Source: Symbiobacteriaceae bacterium (GTDB lineage Bacteria; Bacillota_E; Symbiobacteriia; Symbiobacteriales; Symbiobacteriaceae). From it: a stretch of 8,405 bases of DNA. The stretch lies in assembly GCA_027356675.1 (NCBI GenBank), contig DAHVXO010000119.1, positions 1 through 8,405 on the forward strand. Reading direction: 5' to 3'. Every line of letters begins with the position of its first letter. Within the stretch, counting starts at the first letter, position 1. Both the position numbers and the translations under genes were made by a program. Shown here piece after piece: positions 1 to 6,714 of this stretch. Under the pieces are notes generated by a model, which made no database searches, had not been told where the DNA came from, and saw only the letters and a program-made list of their open reading frames with translations.

Positions 1-152
1 TCCACCTCACCGGGCCGGGCGGGGCGAGTCGTACATGAGACGGAGAAACGCACATCAGGGGCCTCCGCCAACAGGGCACGACAAATCGTGCCCTTTCCCA
101 CGGCAGAGGGCCCCGTGACGACCACTAACAGTCCCTTTGTCTTCATGGGCAT
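1..152 (-). CDS. gmk: Guanylate kinase, N-terminal part (cut by window edge)
   Basis: Guanylate kinase transfers phosphate from ATP to GMP, giving GDP for nucleotide synthesis in the cytoplasm. Only the first 50 codons are in the window. They contain a textbook P-loop, GPSAVGKGT, at residues 14-22, and the GMP-binding signature [11 protein letters not shown] at 39-49, so the family is secure. Two in-frame ATG codons are possible, at 152 and 146. I chose 152 because it lies 5 nt after the remA stop and about 12 nt after a GA-rich SD-like stretch (GAGGAAGAGGA) inside the end of remA; the second ATG is further away. The order remA-gmk is a conserved Firmicutes arrangement and gmk should be cotranscribed with remA. 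rpoZ often follows but is outside the window. Confidence 0.95.
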   Translation of the reverse strand, partial: MPMKTKGLLVVVTGPSAVGKGTICRALLAEAPDVRFSVSCTTRPARPGEV

Positions 153-157
153 TGCCG

Positions 158-433
158 CTATTCGTCCTCTTCCTCGCTGGTTACGGAGACCTCCTTGGAG
201 GTCAGCCTGTGGGCCACCGTCTCCGGTTGGACCGCGGAGAGGATGACGTGCTCTGAGTCGGTGACGACCACCGCACGGGTGCGGCGACCGTACGTGGCGT
301 CAATCAGGACTCCCTTTTCGCGCGCTTCGGTGATAATCCGCTTGATCGGCGCCGATTCAGGGCTGACGATGGCGACAATCCGGTTGGCCGAAACGATGTT
401 GCCGAAGCCGATATTCACCAGTTTGATATCCAC
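158..433 (-). CDS. remA: RemA/DUF370 family DNA-binding regulator
   Basis: A 91-residue protein of the RemA (YlzA, DUF370) family. In Bacillus subtilis RemA is a DNA-binding activator of biofilm matrix and osmoprotection genes that assembles into rings. In clostridial relatives without those targets its role is less clear. The family core is visible: VNIGFGNIV at 6-14, Asn17-Arg18, and YGRRTRAV at 48-55. Arg18, Arg50 and Arg51, which I recall as DNA-contacting positions in the B. subtilis protein, are all present. The tail is strongly acidic (SEEEDE at the C-terminus). Translation starts at GTG (433), 8 nt after the SD AGGGAGGA. The gene follows yicC after a 20 nt gap and precedes gmk by 5 nt, as in B. 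subtilis, so it is an operon member. Confidence 0.95.
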   Translation of the reverse strand: MDIKLVNIGFGNIVSANRIVAIVSPESAPIKRIITEAREKGVLIDATYGRRTRAVVVTDSEHVILSAVQPETVAHRLTSKEVSVTSEEEDE

Positions 434-453
434 CCTGGGAGTCCTCCCTGCGG

Positions 454-1332
454 CTACTCGATATTCTGGACCTGCTCCCGGATCTTCTCCAACTCGCCCT
501 TGGCCTCGATCACTTTATTGGTAATGGCCGAGTCGTTGGCCTTGGACCCGATTGTATTGACCTCCCGCCCCACTTCCTGCACCAGGAAGTCGAGCTTGCG
601 GCCGATGGAGTCGCCCTCGCGCAGGGTCAGCCGGAACTGCGCCACGTGGCTGCCGAGCCGTTGGATCTCTTCGGTGATGTCCGACCGATCGGCAAAGACC
701 GCGACCTCTTGAGCGAGGCGCACCGGGTCAACGGCGTTGCCCTGGGGGAGCAGTTCGGTCAGGCGCTTCTCCAACTTGGCCCGGTACTCCGCCACCACCT
801 GCGGGTTGCGCACGGCGGCGGCGGCAGCGAGTTCTTCCATGAAGCGAAGCCGGGTCTCCACGTCGACCACCAGGGTGGCGCCCTCGCGCTCCCGCATGGC
901 GAGCAGGCTATCCAGACTCTGGGAGATGGCCGCCTCGAAGAGCGGCCAGAGGTCGTCGGCAGTGACCTCCCCTTCGGCTACACTGAGCACATCCGGCAAT
1001 CTCGCCAGAGTATCGAGCGATAGCTCCGAATTGCTCCCGATCTCTCCCGCTAGCTCTTTCAGGGCACTATAATACGCTATTGCTAGTTCCTTGTCAACCT
1101 TGACACCACGGGCCCTGGCGGCTGCTTCGTACTGGACGAAAACATCGACGCGACCCCGGCTGACCCGGGCCAGGACGAGTTTGCGGGCGGGGTCTTCCAG
1201 GGCATTGAACTGCCTGGGCATCCGAAAAACCACCTCAGAGAAGCGGTGGTTGACGGCCTTCATCTCAACGACGATCCGCCCGAATTCACCGGAAGCCTCA
1301 CCCCGGCCGAACCCGGTCATGCTGCGAGCCAC
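454..1332 (-). CDS. yicC: YicC/YloC family endoribonuclease
   Basis: A 292-residue member of the YicC/YloC family, whose E. coli member is a stress-associated endoribonuclease. The N-terminal YicC domain starts with RSMTGFGRG (3-11) and includes EMKAVNHRF (23-31). The C-terminal DUF1732 domain has [12 protein letters not shown] (215-226) and [20 protein letters not shown] (247-266), both typical of the family. A longer open frame runs to 1419, but its first 29 codons lie across the end of dapL and look non-family. I chose GTG at 1332: it lies 8 nt behind GGAGGGAG and gives V-A-R-S-M-T-G-F-G, matching the usual N-terminus (often [12 protein letters not shown]) and the usual length of about 290. 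ATG at 1320 is the alternative. It follows dapL by 23 nt and precedes remA by 20 nt. Confidence 0.93.
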   Translation of the reverse strand: MARSMTGFGRGEASGEFGRIVVEMKAVNHRFSEVVFRMPRQFNALEDPARKLVLARVSRGRVDVFVQYEAAARARGVKVDKELAIAYYSALKELAGEIGSNSELSLDTLARLPDVLSVAEGEVTADDLWPLFEAAISQSLDSLLAMREREGATLVVDVETRLRFMEELAAAAAVRNPQVVAEYRAKLEKRLTELLPQGNAVDPVRLAQEVAVFADRSDITEEIQRLGSHVAQFRLTLREGDSIGRKLDFLVQEVGREVNTIGSKANDSAITNKVIEAKGELEKIREQVQNIE

Positions 1333-1355
1333 GCTGGTCACTCCCTCCAGGGGAC

Positions 1356-2528
1356 CTAGACCCTTACATGCTTCTGGATGCGCCCCAGCGCTTCCTTCAA
1401 GCGCTCCTCGCTGAGGCAAAGTGCGATCCGAATGTACCCCTCGCCGTTGGGACCGTACGCCCCGCCAGGGGTGACCACCACGCCGGCCTCTTCGAGCAGG
1501 AGCGTGGCAAAGCTGGCGCTGCTGTGGCCGGCCGGCACGGGGACCCAGAGGTAGAACGAGCCCTTCATCGGCTTGGCGTCCAGCCCAATTTCCCGGAGCC
1601 CCGCGACCGCGATATCCCGGCGGCGGGTGTAGATGGCGTTCATCTCGGCGATGAACGGATCGGCCTCAGGGCTGGTCAGCGCGGCGATGGCCGCATCCTG
1701 AATCGCCGTGTACTGGCCGGAATCCGTATTGGTCTTGATGATGCCCAGGGCGCCGATGGCGTCCTTGTTGCCGACCACGAAGGCGATCCGCCAGCCGGTC
1801 ATGTTGAAGGGCTTGGAGAGGGACCAGAACTCCACGGCGACGTCCTTGGCGCCCTCGACCTGCAGGACCGACGGGGCAGTATAGCCGTCGTAAGTCATTT
1901 CGGAGTACGCGTTGTCGGAGACCAGCAGGATGTCATGCTCCCGGCAGAAGGCGACGGCCTCCCGGTAGAACTCCAGGGTGGCGATGGCGCCAGTGGGGTT
2001 GTTGGGGTAGTTAATGAACATGAGCTTGGCCTTCTTGGCCACATCGGCCGGGATGGCCTTGAGGTCCGGCAGGAAGTCGTTCGCGGCGGTCAGGGGCATC
2101 AGGTACGGGGTGCCGCCGGCCAGCCCGGTGTGGGTCTTGTAGACCGGGTAGGCGGGGTCGGGGACCAGAACATAGTCACCGGCCTCCACATAGGCCCAGA
2201 TGATGTGGGCCAGGCCCTCCTTGGAACCGATGAGGGCCAGGGACTCGGCCCTGGGGTCCACATCCACACCGAAACGCTTTTTATAGAAGGTCGTGGCGGC
2301 GGTGCGGAAGGCGAACGAGCCGTCGTAGTCGGGGTACTGGTGCCACTTGGGGTTCTGGATCCCCGCGTGCATACGGTCCACGACGAAGGCAGGGGTCGGC
2401 TGGTCGGGATCGCCGATGCCCAGAGAGATCACATCCACGCCGCGGGCAATGACGGCGGCCTTCTTCTTGTCAATCTCGGCGAAGAGATAGGGGGGCACCG
2501 TGGCAATTCGTTCAGCACGCTTGGGCAT
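1356..2528 (-). CDS. dapL: LL-diaminopimelate aminotransferase
   Basis: A 390-residue fold-type I PLP aminotransferase. By similarity it is the LL-DAP aminotransferase that converts tetrahydrodipicolinate plus glutamate to LL-diaminopimelate, bypassing the acyl-DAP steps. Visible motifs are the N-terminal SLGIGDPDQPTP (35-46), YPNNPTG (174-180), Asp205 and Tyr208 in SDNAYSE (PLP ring contacts), the Schiff-base Lys239 in SLSKPFNMTGWR (236-247), and a C-terminal GYIRIALC segment with the substrate carboxylate-binding Arg. Substrate choice cannot be proven from motifs, since close relatives are alanine or aspartate aminotransferases. However, the next gene upstream, 15 nt away, is dapF, which uses LL-DAP, and this makes DapL the best call. 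ATG start, 8 nt after AGAGGAGGA. Confidence 0.92.
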   Translation of the reverse strand: MPKRAERIATVPPYLFAEIDKKKAAVIARGVDVISLGIGDPDQPTPAFVVDRMHAGIQNPKWHQYPDYDGSFAFRTAATTFYKKRFGVDVDPRAESLALIGSKEGLAHIIWAYVEAGDYVLVPDPAYPVYKTHTGLAGGTPYLMPLTAANDFLPDLKAIPADVAKKAKLMFINYPNNPTGAIATLEFYREAVAFCREHDILLVSDNAYSEMTYDGYTAPSVLQVEGAKDVAVEFWSLSKPFNMTGWRIAFVVGNKDAIGALGIIKTNTDSGQYTAIQDAAIAALTSPEADPFIAEMNAIYTRRRDIAVAGLREIGLDAKPMKGSFYLWVPVPAGHSSASFATLLLEEAGVVVTPGGAYGPNGEGYIRIALCLSEERLKEALGRIQKHVRV

Positions 2529-2543
2529 TGGGGGGGTCCTCCT

Positions 2544-3401
2544 CTAAAAACGCTTGGCGAAGTCGCCGTCGCAGACGTACGTGGCGGGGCCGGTCTTGAA
2601 GACGTGGTTGGTGGCGGCATCCCATTCGATGTGGAGGTCGCCGCCGGGCAGGTGAATGAGGGCGGTGCGCCCGCTGTGGCCGAGCAGGTGGGAGGCTACG
2701 AGCACGGCGCTGGCACCCGTGCCGCAGGCGAGGGTGATGCCCGATCCCCGCTCCCACGTGCGCATCTTCAGTTCCGACGGGCTGATGACCTGGACGAAGT
2801 GCACGTTGGTGCGGCGGGGAAAGAGCGGGTGGTGCTCGATTTTTGGGCCAATGGTCGCGAGGTCAACGGCGTCCACATCAGCGGTGTAGATCATGATGTG
2901 AGGGTTGCCCATGGAGACTGCGCTGATCTTGTACTGATGACCGGCGACCGTGAAGGGTTGGTCGAGGACGGTCTCGGTATCGGGGCCCGTCATGGGGATC
3001 TGACTGCGCTGCAGGCGCGGCTCGCCCATGTCAACCCGGACGCTCTCGACCACGCCTGTCGCGTCCAGACGGATCTCGGGGATGATGGTGCCCGCCAGGG
3101 TGTCCACTTTGAACGTGGTTTTGGTGGTGAGACCCCGGTCGTAACAGTAGCGAGCGAAGCAGCGGATGCCGTTGCCGCACATTTCGCCTTCGGAGCCGTC
3201 GGCGTTGAACATGCGGAAACGGAAGTCATGGCGGTCATCCTTGGGGGGCAGGATGACGATCAGGCCATCGGCGCCCACGCCGAAATGCCGGTCGCTGACA
3301 GCGATCGAGAGGGCGGGAAAGCGGTCCTCAGCGATCCCTTCCGCCAGGTTGTTCAAATAAACGTAGTCGTTCCCCAGACCTTCCATCTTGGTGAATCGCA
3401 A
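2544..3401 (-). CDS. dapF: Diaminopimelate epimerase
   Basis: A 285-residue diaminopimelate epimerase, which converts LL-DAP to meso-DAP without a cofactor using two cysteines. Meso-DAP feeds peptidoglycan and lysine. The N-terminus has FTKMEGLGNDYVYL (3-16). The first catalytic cysteine is Cys75 in MCGNGIRCFARY. The second is Cys226 in ACGTGASA, preceded by the usual WERGSGITLACG. GNPHIM at 165-170 is also a family motif. The length is normal. The start codon is TTG at 3401, 8 nt after GGGAGG; the family N-terminus (M-R/K-F-x-K-M-x-G-x-G-N-D) supports it, and no ATG lies nearby in frame. It is the first gene of the operon and is directly followed by dapL, so product and substrate steps are paired. 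Confidence 0.95.
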   Translation of the reverse strand: MRFTKMEGLGNDYVYLNNLAEGIAEDRFPALSIAVSDRHFGVGADGLIVILPPKDDRHDFRFRMFNADGSEGEMCGNGIRCFARYCYDRGLTTKTTFKVDTLAGTIIPEIRLDATGVVESVRVDMGEPRLQRSQIPMTGPDTETVLDQPFTVAGHQYKISAVSMGNPHIMIYTADVDAVDLATIGPKIEHHPLFPRRTNVHFVQVISPSELKMRTWERGSGITLACGTGASAVLVASHLLGHSGRTALIHLPGGDLHIEWDAATNHVFKTGPATYVCDGDFAKRF

Positions 3402-3435
3402 GACCGTAACCTCCCGGACGCTACCTGCCGAATCT

Positions 3436-3446
3436 ACATGTCATGT
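3436..3446. promoter_or_regulatory. Palindrome at the predicted dapF transcription start
   Basis: ACATG-T-CATGT is a perfect dyad of 5-base arms around one base. It falls at about +1 to +10 of the predicted dapF transcript. It may be an operator half of the same control region as the -35 dyad, or coincidence. Confidence 0.2.
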
Positions 3447-3451
3447 GAATC

Positions 3452-3481
3452 ATTTTAGCGATGTGGCAGAGGTGGTGTCAA
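3452..3481 (-). promoter_or_regulatory. SigA-type promoter of the dapF-dapL-yicC-remA-gmk operon
   Basis: On the minus strand TTGACA (3481-3476) is a perfect -35 and TAAAAT (3457-3452) a 5-of-6 -10, separated by 18 bases. Transcription should start near 3445, leaving a leader of about 45 nt before the TTG of dapF. That leader is too short for a lysine riboswitch. No other comparably good promoter was seen in the short gaps further down the operon. Confidence 0.7.
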
Positions 3482-3487
3482 ACACCA
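3473..3487. promoter_or_regulatory. Inverted repeat over the dapF -35 box (possible operator)
   Basis: TGGTGT-CAA-ACACCA is a perfect 6-base dyad with a 3-base centre, overlapping the -35 hexamer of the operon promoter. Its placement suits a repressor site, but the dyad is short and no cognate regulator is identified. It could be chance. Confidence 0.3.
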
Positions 3488-3571
3488 ATTGGGGTTCACG
3501 CCGCGTCGGAGGCAGGCGGGAAGGGGCGCAGGCGGCCGTATGGCTACAGCGAGCGGTGGCGTAAGCACGAC

Positions 3572-3607
3572 GCAAGACAGCCACCGATGCCTCGGTGGCT
3601 ATCTTGC
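3572..3607 (-). terminator. Long hairpin between DUF378 gene and dapF operon (terminator-like)
   Basis: GCAAGA-C-AGCCACCGA pairs with TCGGTGGCT-A-TCTTGC across a TGCC loop: 15 pairs and a single C/A mismatch. CGAC/GTCG can extend it further with one bulged base. It lies about 50 nt after the stop of the DUF378 gene and 90 nt before the dapF promoter, where a terminator is expected. Neither strand has a real T-run after it, so it is not a canonical intrinsic terminator and could instead be a bidirectional stop or an RNA-stabilising stem. Apart from this stem, the promoter and the dyads, I see nothing in the 3402-3658 spacer. Confidence 0.5.
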
Positions 3608-3658
3608 TGTCGGGTCGGCAACGGGATTGTCCGTGCCCGGGCCGCGGCCGGCGCTAAG

Positions 3659-3868
3659 TCAGTGCTCTTCCCGGACGGGGGCGCCGGTCCGGTCGGCCAG
3701 GCCCACGATCATCCAAATGGCGGCGATGCCGATTGCGGCGTATACGATCCGGCTCACGGGCGCCAGTTGGCCGCCGAAGAGGGCCGCAACGAGGTCGAAT
3801 CTGAAGAACCCGATCAAGCCCCAGTTGAGGGCCCCGATCAGAACGAGGGTCCGGGCAAGCCACATCAT
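3659..3868 (-). CDS. DUF378 family small membrane protein
   Basis: A 69-residue protein with two predicted membrane helices (about residues 3-22 and 39-57) and a charged C-terminus (DRTGAPVREEH). The segment IGALNWGLIGFFRFDLVAAL matches the DUF378 family (YuzA of B. subtilis belongs here), whose function is unknown. An ATG at 3889 would add seven residues (MERKRQH) but has no ribosome site. ATG at 3868 (or the next codon, 3865) lies about 9 nt behind a GGAAAGGAAG tract and gives the usual family N-terminus directly before the first helix, so I prefer it. The gene is alone between two hairpins and probably belongs to the transcript of the upstream lipoprotein gene or has its own weak promoter; I could not identify one. 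Confidence 0.85.
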   Translation of the reverse strand: MMWLARTLVLIGALNWGLIGFFRFDLVAALFGGQLAPVSRIVYAAIGIAAIWMIVGLADRTGAPVREEH

Positions 3869-3920
3869 GTGCTGTCTCTTCCTTTCCATGGCCCGGCGTC
3901 AGTTACTAGGATGAGCGAGC

Positions 3921-3949
3921 AGCGACCGCAGCATACAACTGCGGCCGCT
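3921..3949 (-). terminator. Hairpin after the lipoprotein gene (weak terminator candidate)
   Basis: AGCG-A-CCGCAG and CTGCGG-C-CGCT form a 10-pair stem with one mismatch and a 7-base loop, 16 nt beyond the lipoprotein stop codon. There is no T-tract on the minus side, so termination is uncertain. On the plus strand a short T-containing tail follows, but there is no plus-strand gene to end. Confidence 0.35.
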
Positions 3950-3965
3950 TCCGTTTACAGGTTGG

Positions 3966-4802
3966 TTACCGGGGCGGCCTGGCGCCGCTGGGCGGGAGCA
4001 CAGTCGGGGAAATGCCGGACGCCCCAGGGGCGGTCCCGGCTGCGCCGGGAGCGGCGGGACCAGGTCCGCCGGTCCAGGCGACCGTAGACTTCCGGTTGAC
4101 CGTGATGAGGTCGTCCATCAGGTCCGTGACCGGGACGCCCCGCCGGATGCTCTGGGTCACCCGGGCCAGACGGGCCCGGTCGTTCTCATCTGTGACCACC
4201 CGAATTTGCACGATCCGGGTGCAGGCCGTCCGGATCCGGTCCAGGGCGGACGAGCCAGTGGGGGCCGCCGGAGCCGGGCCAGGGGTCACGACACCGGTGG
4301 TGCCCCGGGCGCCGGTGGTCACGCCGCCGGCGGGCGCCGTAGCCCCAGGGGTAGTCATAACGCCGTCAGTGGTCGGGAGTGAGACCAGGGCCACATTCCC
4401 GATGATCGCACCATTCGCGGTAATCTCAGTTCCCGTGGTGGCTGCGGTGGTGCCGGTCGCGCCGGGAGTCGTCACCCCAGTGGTGCCCGGGGTGGTGCCC
4501 GGCGTCGCGCCCGGCGTCGCGCCCGGGGTCGTCATTCCGGTGGTGTCCGTAGTGCCTGGCGTAGTAACGCCGGTTGTGGTCCGGCCCGTGGTACCCGGGA
4601 CGGTGATGCCGATGGTTCCCATAGTGGTCGGCGCGTTGCCCAGAGCCACGGCGCAAGCGTCCTCAACACCGGTGGTGGAGCTCACGTTGTTCGTCGGGGG
4701 TACGGTGGGAGCAGGGCTGCGCTGGGGTCCCGCAGCGCAGCCCGCCGCGAGCATGAGGGTGGCAGCGGCCAGGCTAATGCGCTGCACGGTTGATCGCTTC
4801 AT
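3966..4802 (-). CDS. Lipoprotein with YhcN/YlaJ-like C-terminal segment and Thr/Gly/Pro-rich region
   Basis: A 278-residue secreted protein. KR at the N-terminus, a hydrophobic stretch (about 9-20) and AAGC with Cys22 form a lipoprotein signal peptide. Residues from about 60 to 180 are very rich in Thr, Gly, Pro and Ala with repeated TTPG/ATPG units. The part near 197-245 (ALDRIRTACTRIVQIRVVTD, then a GVPVTDLMDDL stretch) reads like the end of the YhcN/YlaJ spore lipoprotein family, where a D-P-x-I-x-x-V-Y/R-V-T-x-D pattern precedes a helix. GNVALVSLP (around 135-143) may be the preceding strand. I infer that the low-complexity stretch is inserted into or before such a domain. A Pro/Gly/Ala tail ends the protein. 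ATG start, 7 nt after AAAGGAG. Protein coding is secure; the family call is tentative and rests on pattern memory. Confidence 0.75.
   Translation of the reverse strand: MKRSTVQRISLAAATLMLAAGCAAGPQRSPAPTVPPTNNVSSTTGVEDACAVALGNAPTTMGTIGITVPGTTGRTTTGVTTPGTTDTTGMTTPGATPGATPGTTPGTTGVTTPGATGTTAATTGTEITANGAIIGNVALVSLPTTDGVMTTPGATAPAGGVTTGARGTTGVVTPGPAPAAPTGSSALDRIRTACTRIVQIRVVTDENDRARLARVTQSIRRGVPVTDLMDDLITVNRKSTVAWTGGPGPAAPGAAGTAPGASGISPTVLPPSGARPPR
4486..4533 (-). repeat. Tandem 12-base repeats encoding PGTT/PGAT units
   Basis: Four consecutive 12-mers with plus-strand consensus CCCGGSGTSGYG encode alternating P-G-A/T-T units of the lipoprotein. The two middle copies (4498-4509 and 4510-4521) are identical, CCCGGCGTCGCG. 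The repeats keep the reading frame (4 codons each), so copy-number change would lengthen or shorten the protein without breaking it. More divergent related units lie on both sides. Confidence 0.7.
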
Positions 4803-4818
4803 GCCAGGTCTCCTTTCA

Positions 4819-4842
4819 AGGCTACATACGTGGCATTAGCCT
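4819..4842. promoter_or_regulatory. Inverted repeat upstream of the lipoprotein gene
   Basis: AGGCTA and TAGCCT (6-base arms, 12-base spacing) lie in the 58 nt gap between the ATPase stop and the lipoprotein start, just upstream of the SD. I see no clear SigA promoter in this gap. The dyad may be an operator, a weak stem at the end of the ATPase mRNA, or chance. Confidence 0.2.
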
Positions 4843-4860
4843 GACCGCTGAGCCGTGATT

Positions 4861-6714
4861 CTATGCCTCCTCCTGGGTTTCGCGACGGACCCGGAGCGAA
4901 TGCCTGATCAGCAGGAATCGCCTGGCTGCTACGAGCAGTTCGCCGAGACCGCCGGCGATGAGCACAACGGTCCACTGGGGCGCATCGAGCGGACTGGTGC
5001 CGAACACCGCCGCCAGCGGCGCCCAGTAAAGCGCCAGCAGCAAGGCGGAGAGTGAACTGGCGACGGCCGCCACCAGCCACGGATTGCCAAAGAGACCGTT
5101 GTCGAAAATCGACCGCCGCTCGGAACGGCAATCAAAGACGTGGATGAGCTGGGCCACCACCAGCGTGGCCAGGGCCATGGTCCGCGCTGCTTGCAGGGTA
5201 ACGGGATCGGCCAGGGGCCCCGCCCCGGGCGTGCGTGGGGCGGTGAAAACGCACCAGAGGAAGGCGCCCAGGGTACCCAGGCCGATCAGGACACCGCGCC
5301 CCAGGATCTTGATGCCCAGGCGCCGGGAGAAGACGCCCTCGTTGGGGCGGCGCGGCGGACGGTCCATCACATCGGGTTCACGGGGGTCGATGCCCAGGGC
5401 CATGGCGGGGAGCCCGTCGGTCACAAGGTTGACGAAAAGGATCTGGATAGGCAGGAGCGGCAGCGGCAGGCGCATCACGGCGGCCAGGAACATGGTGAGG
5501 ACTTCGCCGGTGTTGCAGGCCAGGAGGTAGCGGATGAACTTGCGGATGTTGTCATAGATCCCCCGCCCCTCCTCCACCGCCGCCACGATCGTGGCGAAGT
5601 TGTCGTCGGCGAGAACCATGGCGGAGGCCTCCTTGGTCACGTCCGTGCCTGTGCGGCCCATGGCGATGCCGATGTCCGCCTCTTTGACTGCGGGTGCGTC
5701 GTTGACGCCGTCACCGGTCATGGCGACGATCTCCCCCAGGGACTTGAAGGCCCGCACGATGCGAAGCTTGTGCTGGGGCGAGACCCGGGCGAAGACCCGC
5801 ACGGTGCGGACGGCCTCCACCAGGGCAGCATCAGACATGAGGTCCAGCTCACGGCCGGTCACGGCCTGGCCCTCGGGACCGGTGATACCCAGTTCACGGG
5901 CCACGGCCAGAGCAGTCGCGGCGTGGTCCCCGGTGATCATGACTGTGCGGATAGATGCCCGGTGGGCGGCCTGGACCGCCCGCCGTACTTCCGGACGAGG
6001 CGGGTCGATCATCCCCAGCAATCCAACGAAGACCAGGTCGTGCTCGAGCAACGCCCCGGCGCGGTCGGGGTCCCGGTCGGCGCCCAGGGCGGCGTCCGTC
6101 CCATCCGGCAAGGGCCGGACGGCCACGCCGATGACCCGGAGCGCTTGCCCGGCCATCCGTTCATTCTCGGCAAGGATGGCCTGGCGCATGGGCTCTGTCA
6201 TAGGCTGGAGCTTGCCATCCCGGAAGATCTGGGTGGAGAGATCGAGCACCGTGTCCGGCGCCCCCTTGACGTAGAGGGCCAGATCTCCCCCCTCACCACG
6301 GGCCAGCACGGCCATCCGCCGGCGCTCGGACTCGAAGGGGATCTCAAGCAGCCGGGTGTAGCTCTGGCGCAGACGCTCGGGGCGGTAGCCGGCCTTCCAG
6401 GCAGCAACGACCAGGGCACCCTCGGTGGGGTCACCCTGGACCGTCCAGGTGGTAGCTCGTGACTTTGCCGCTGTGGCGCGCCCGAGCAGCCCCCGCCTGC
6501 CCCTGACTGCGGGCACCATCACGGCGTTGGAGCAGAGGGCGGCCGCCTTGAGTGCCAGCCCCAGTGAGGGCGCCTCCAGCGGACGAATCGCCGCCCCGCC
6601 GGCGGTGCGGAAATCGCCGCTCGGGTTGTATCCGTCGCCGCTCACCTCATAGCGCTGACCCCCGGCCCAGGCAGCCCGCACCATCATCTCGTTTTTAGTA
6701 AGGGTTCCTGTCTT
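4861..6714 (-). pseudogene. yloB: Ca2+-transporting P-type ATPase (YloB-like), C-terminal fragment interrupted by a mobile element
   Basis: The fragment begins at the Lys codon of the phosphorylation motif (KTGTLTKNE, 6714-6688) and runs to the natural C-terminus. Numbered from ATG 6687 (608 residues), it holds the nucleotide-binding domain (GDPTEGAL 85-92, KGAPD 141-145), P-domain motifs TGDHAAT (252-258) and TGDGVNDAPA (324-333), and six membrane helices corresponding to M5-M10. Ca2+ ligands of SERCA have counterparts: Asn392 and Glu395 in M5, and Asn420, Thr423 and Asp424 in M6. The M8 Glu is replaced by Gln513, as in PMCA-type pumps. Missing here are the actuator domain, M1-M4 and the phosphorylated Asp; the codon before Lys is GTC (Val), not GAC. 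Upstream the frame continues only to a stop at 6769-6771. The N-terminal part (roughly 300-350 residues) should lie beyond the element, past the window. B. subtilis yloB is also close to yloC-remA-gmk, which supports the identity. As it stands it cannot make a working pump; excision could restore it. Confidence 0.9.

Noticed and set aside
3402..3451. Lysine riboswitch upstream of dapF
   Set aside because: The leader from the predicted start to dapF is only about 45 nt, far shorter than a lysine riboswitch of around 170 nt, with no matching stems.
1368..3458. Long plus-strand open frame (696 codons) opposite dapL and dapF
   Set aside because: It is the antisense of two securely identified enzymes; its translation has a low-complexity Gly/Asp/Val-rich composition, no domain and no SD. 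Open antisense frames are common in high-GC DNA.
3461..4087. Plus-strand open frames covering the DUF378 region
   Set aside because: No SD, no family pattern, and they contradict the DUF378 protein and the hairpins on the other strand.
4486..4533. CRISPR-like array
   Set aside because: The units are 12 bases, back to back without spacers, and in frame with a coding sequence.
4440..4640. Collagen-like Gly-X-Y repeat in the lipoprotein
   Set aside because: The repeat period is four residues (PGTT/PGAT), not three, so it is not a collagen helix.
4012..4839. Plus-strand open frame rich in VVPG repeats
   Set aside because: It is the mirror of the Thr/Gly/Pro repeats of the lipoprotein gene, which has the signal peptide, SD and plausible family end on the minus strand.
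5140..6462. Plus-strand 440-codon open frame inside the ATPase region
   Set aside because: It is antisense to ATPase domains with all catalytic motifs, and has no recognisable protein features.
4861..6687. The 608-codon ATPase frame as a complete gene
   Set aside because: It starts right after the phosphorylation motif and lacks the actuator domain, M1-M4 and the catalytic Asp. In-frame KTGTLTKNE upstream of its first ATG shows it is a broken gene.
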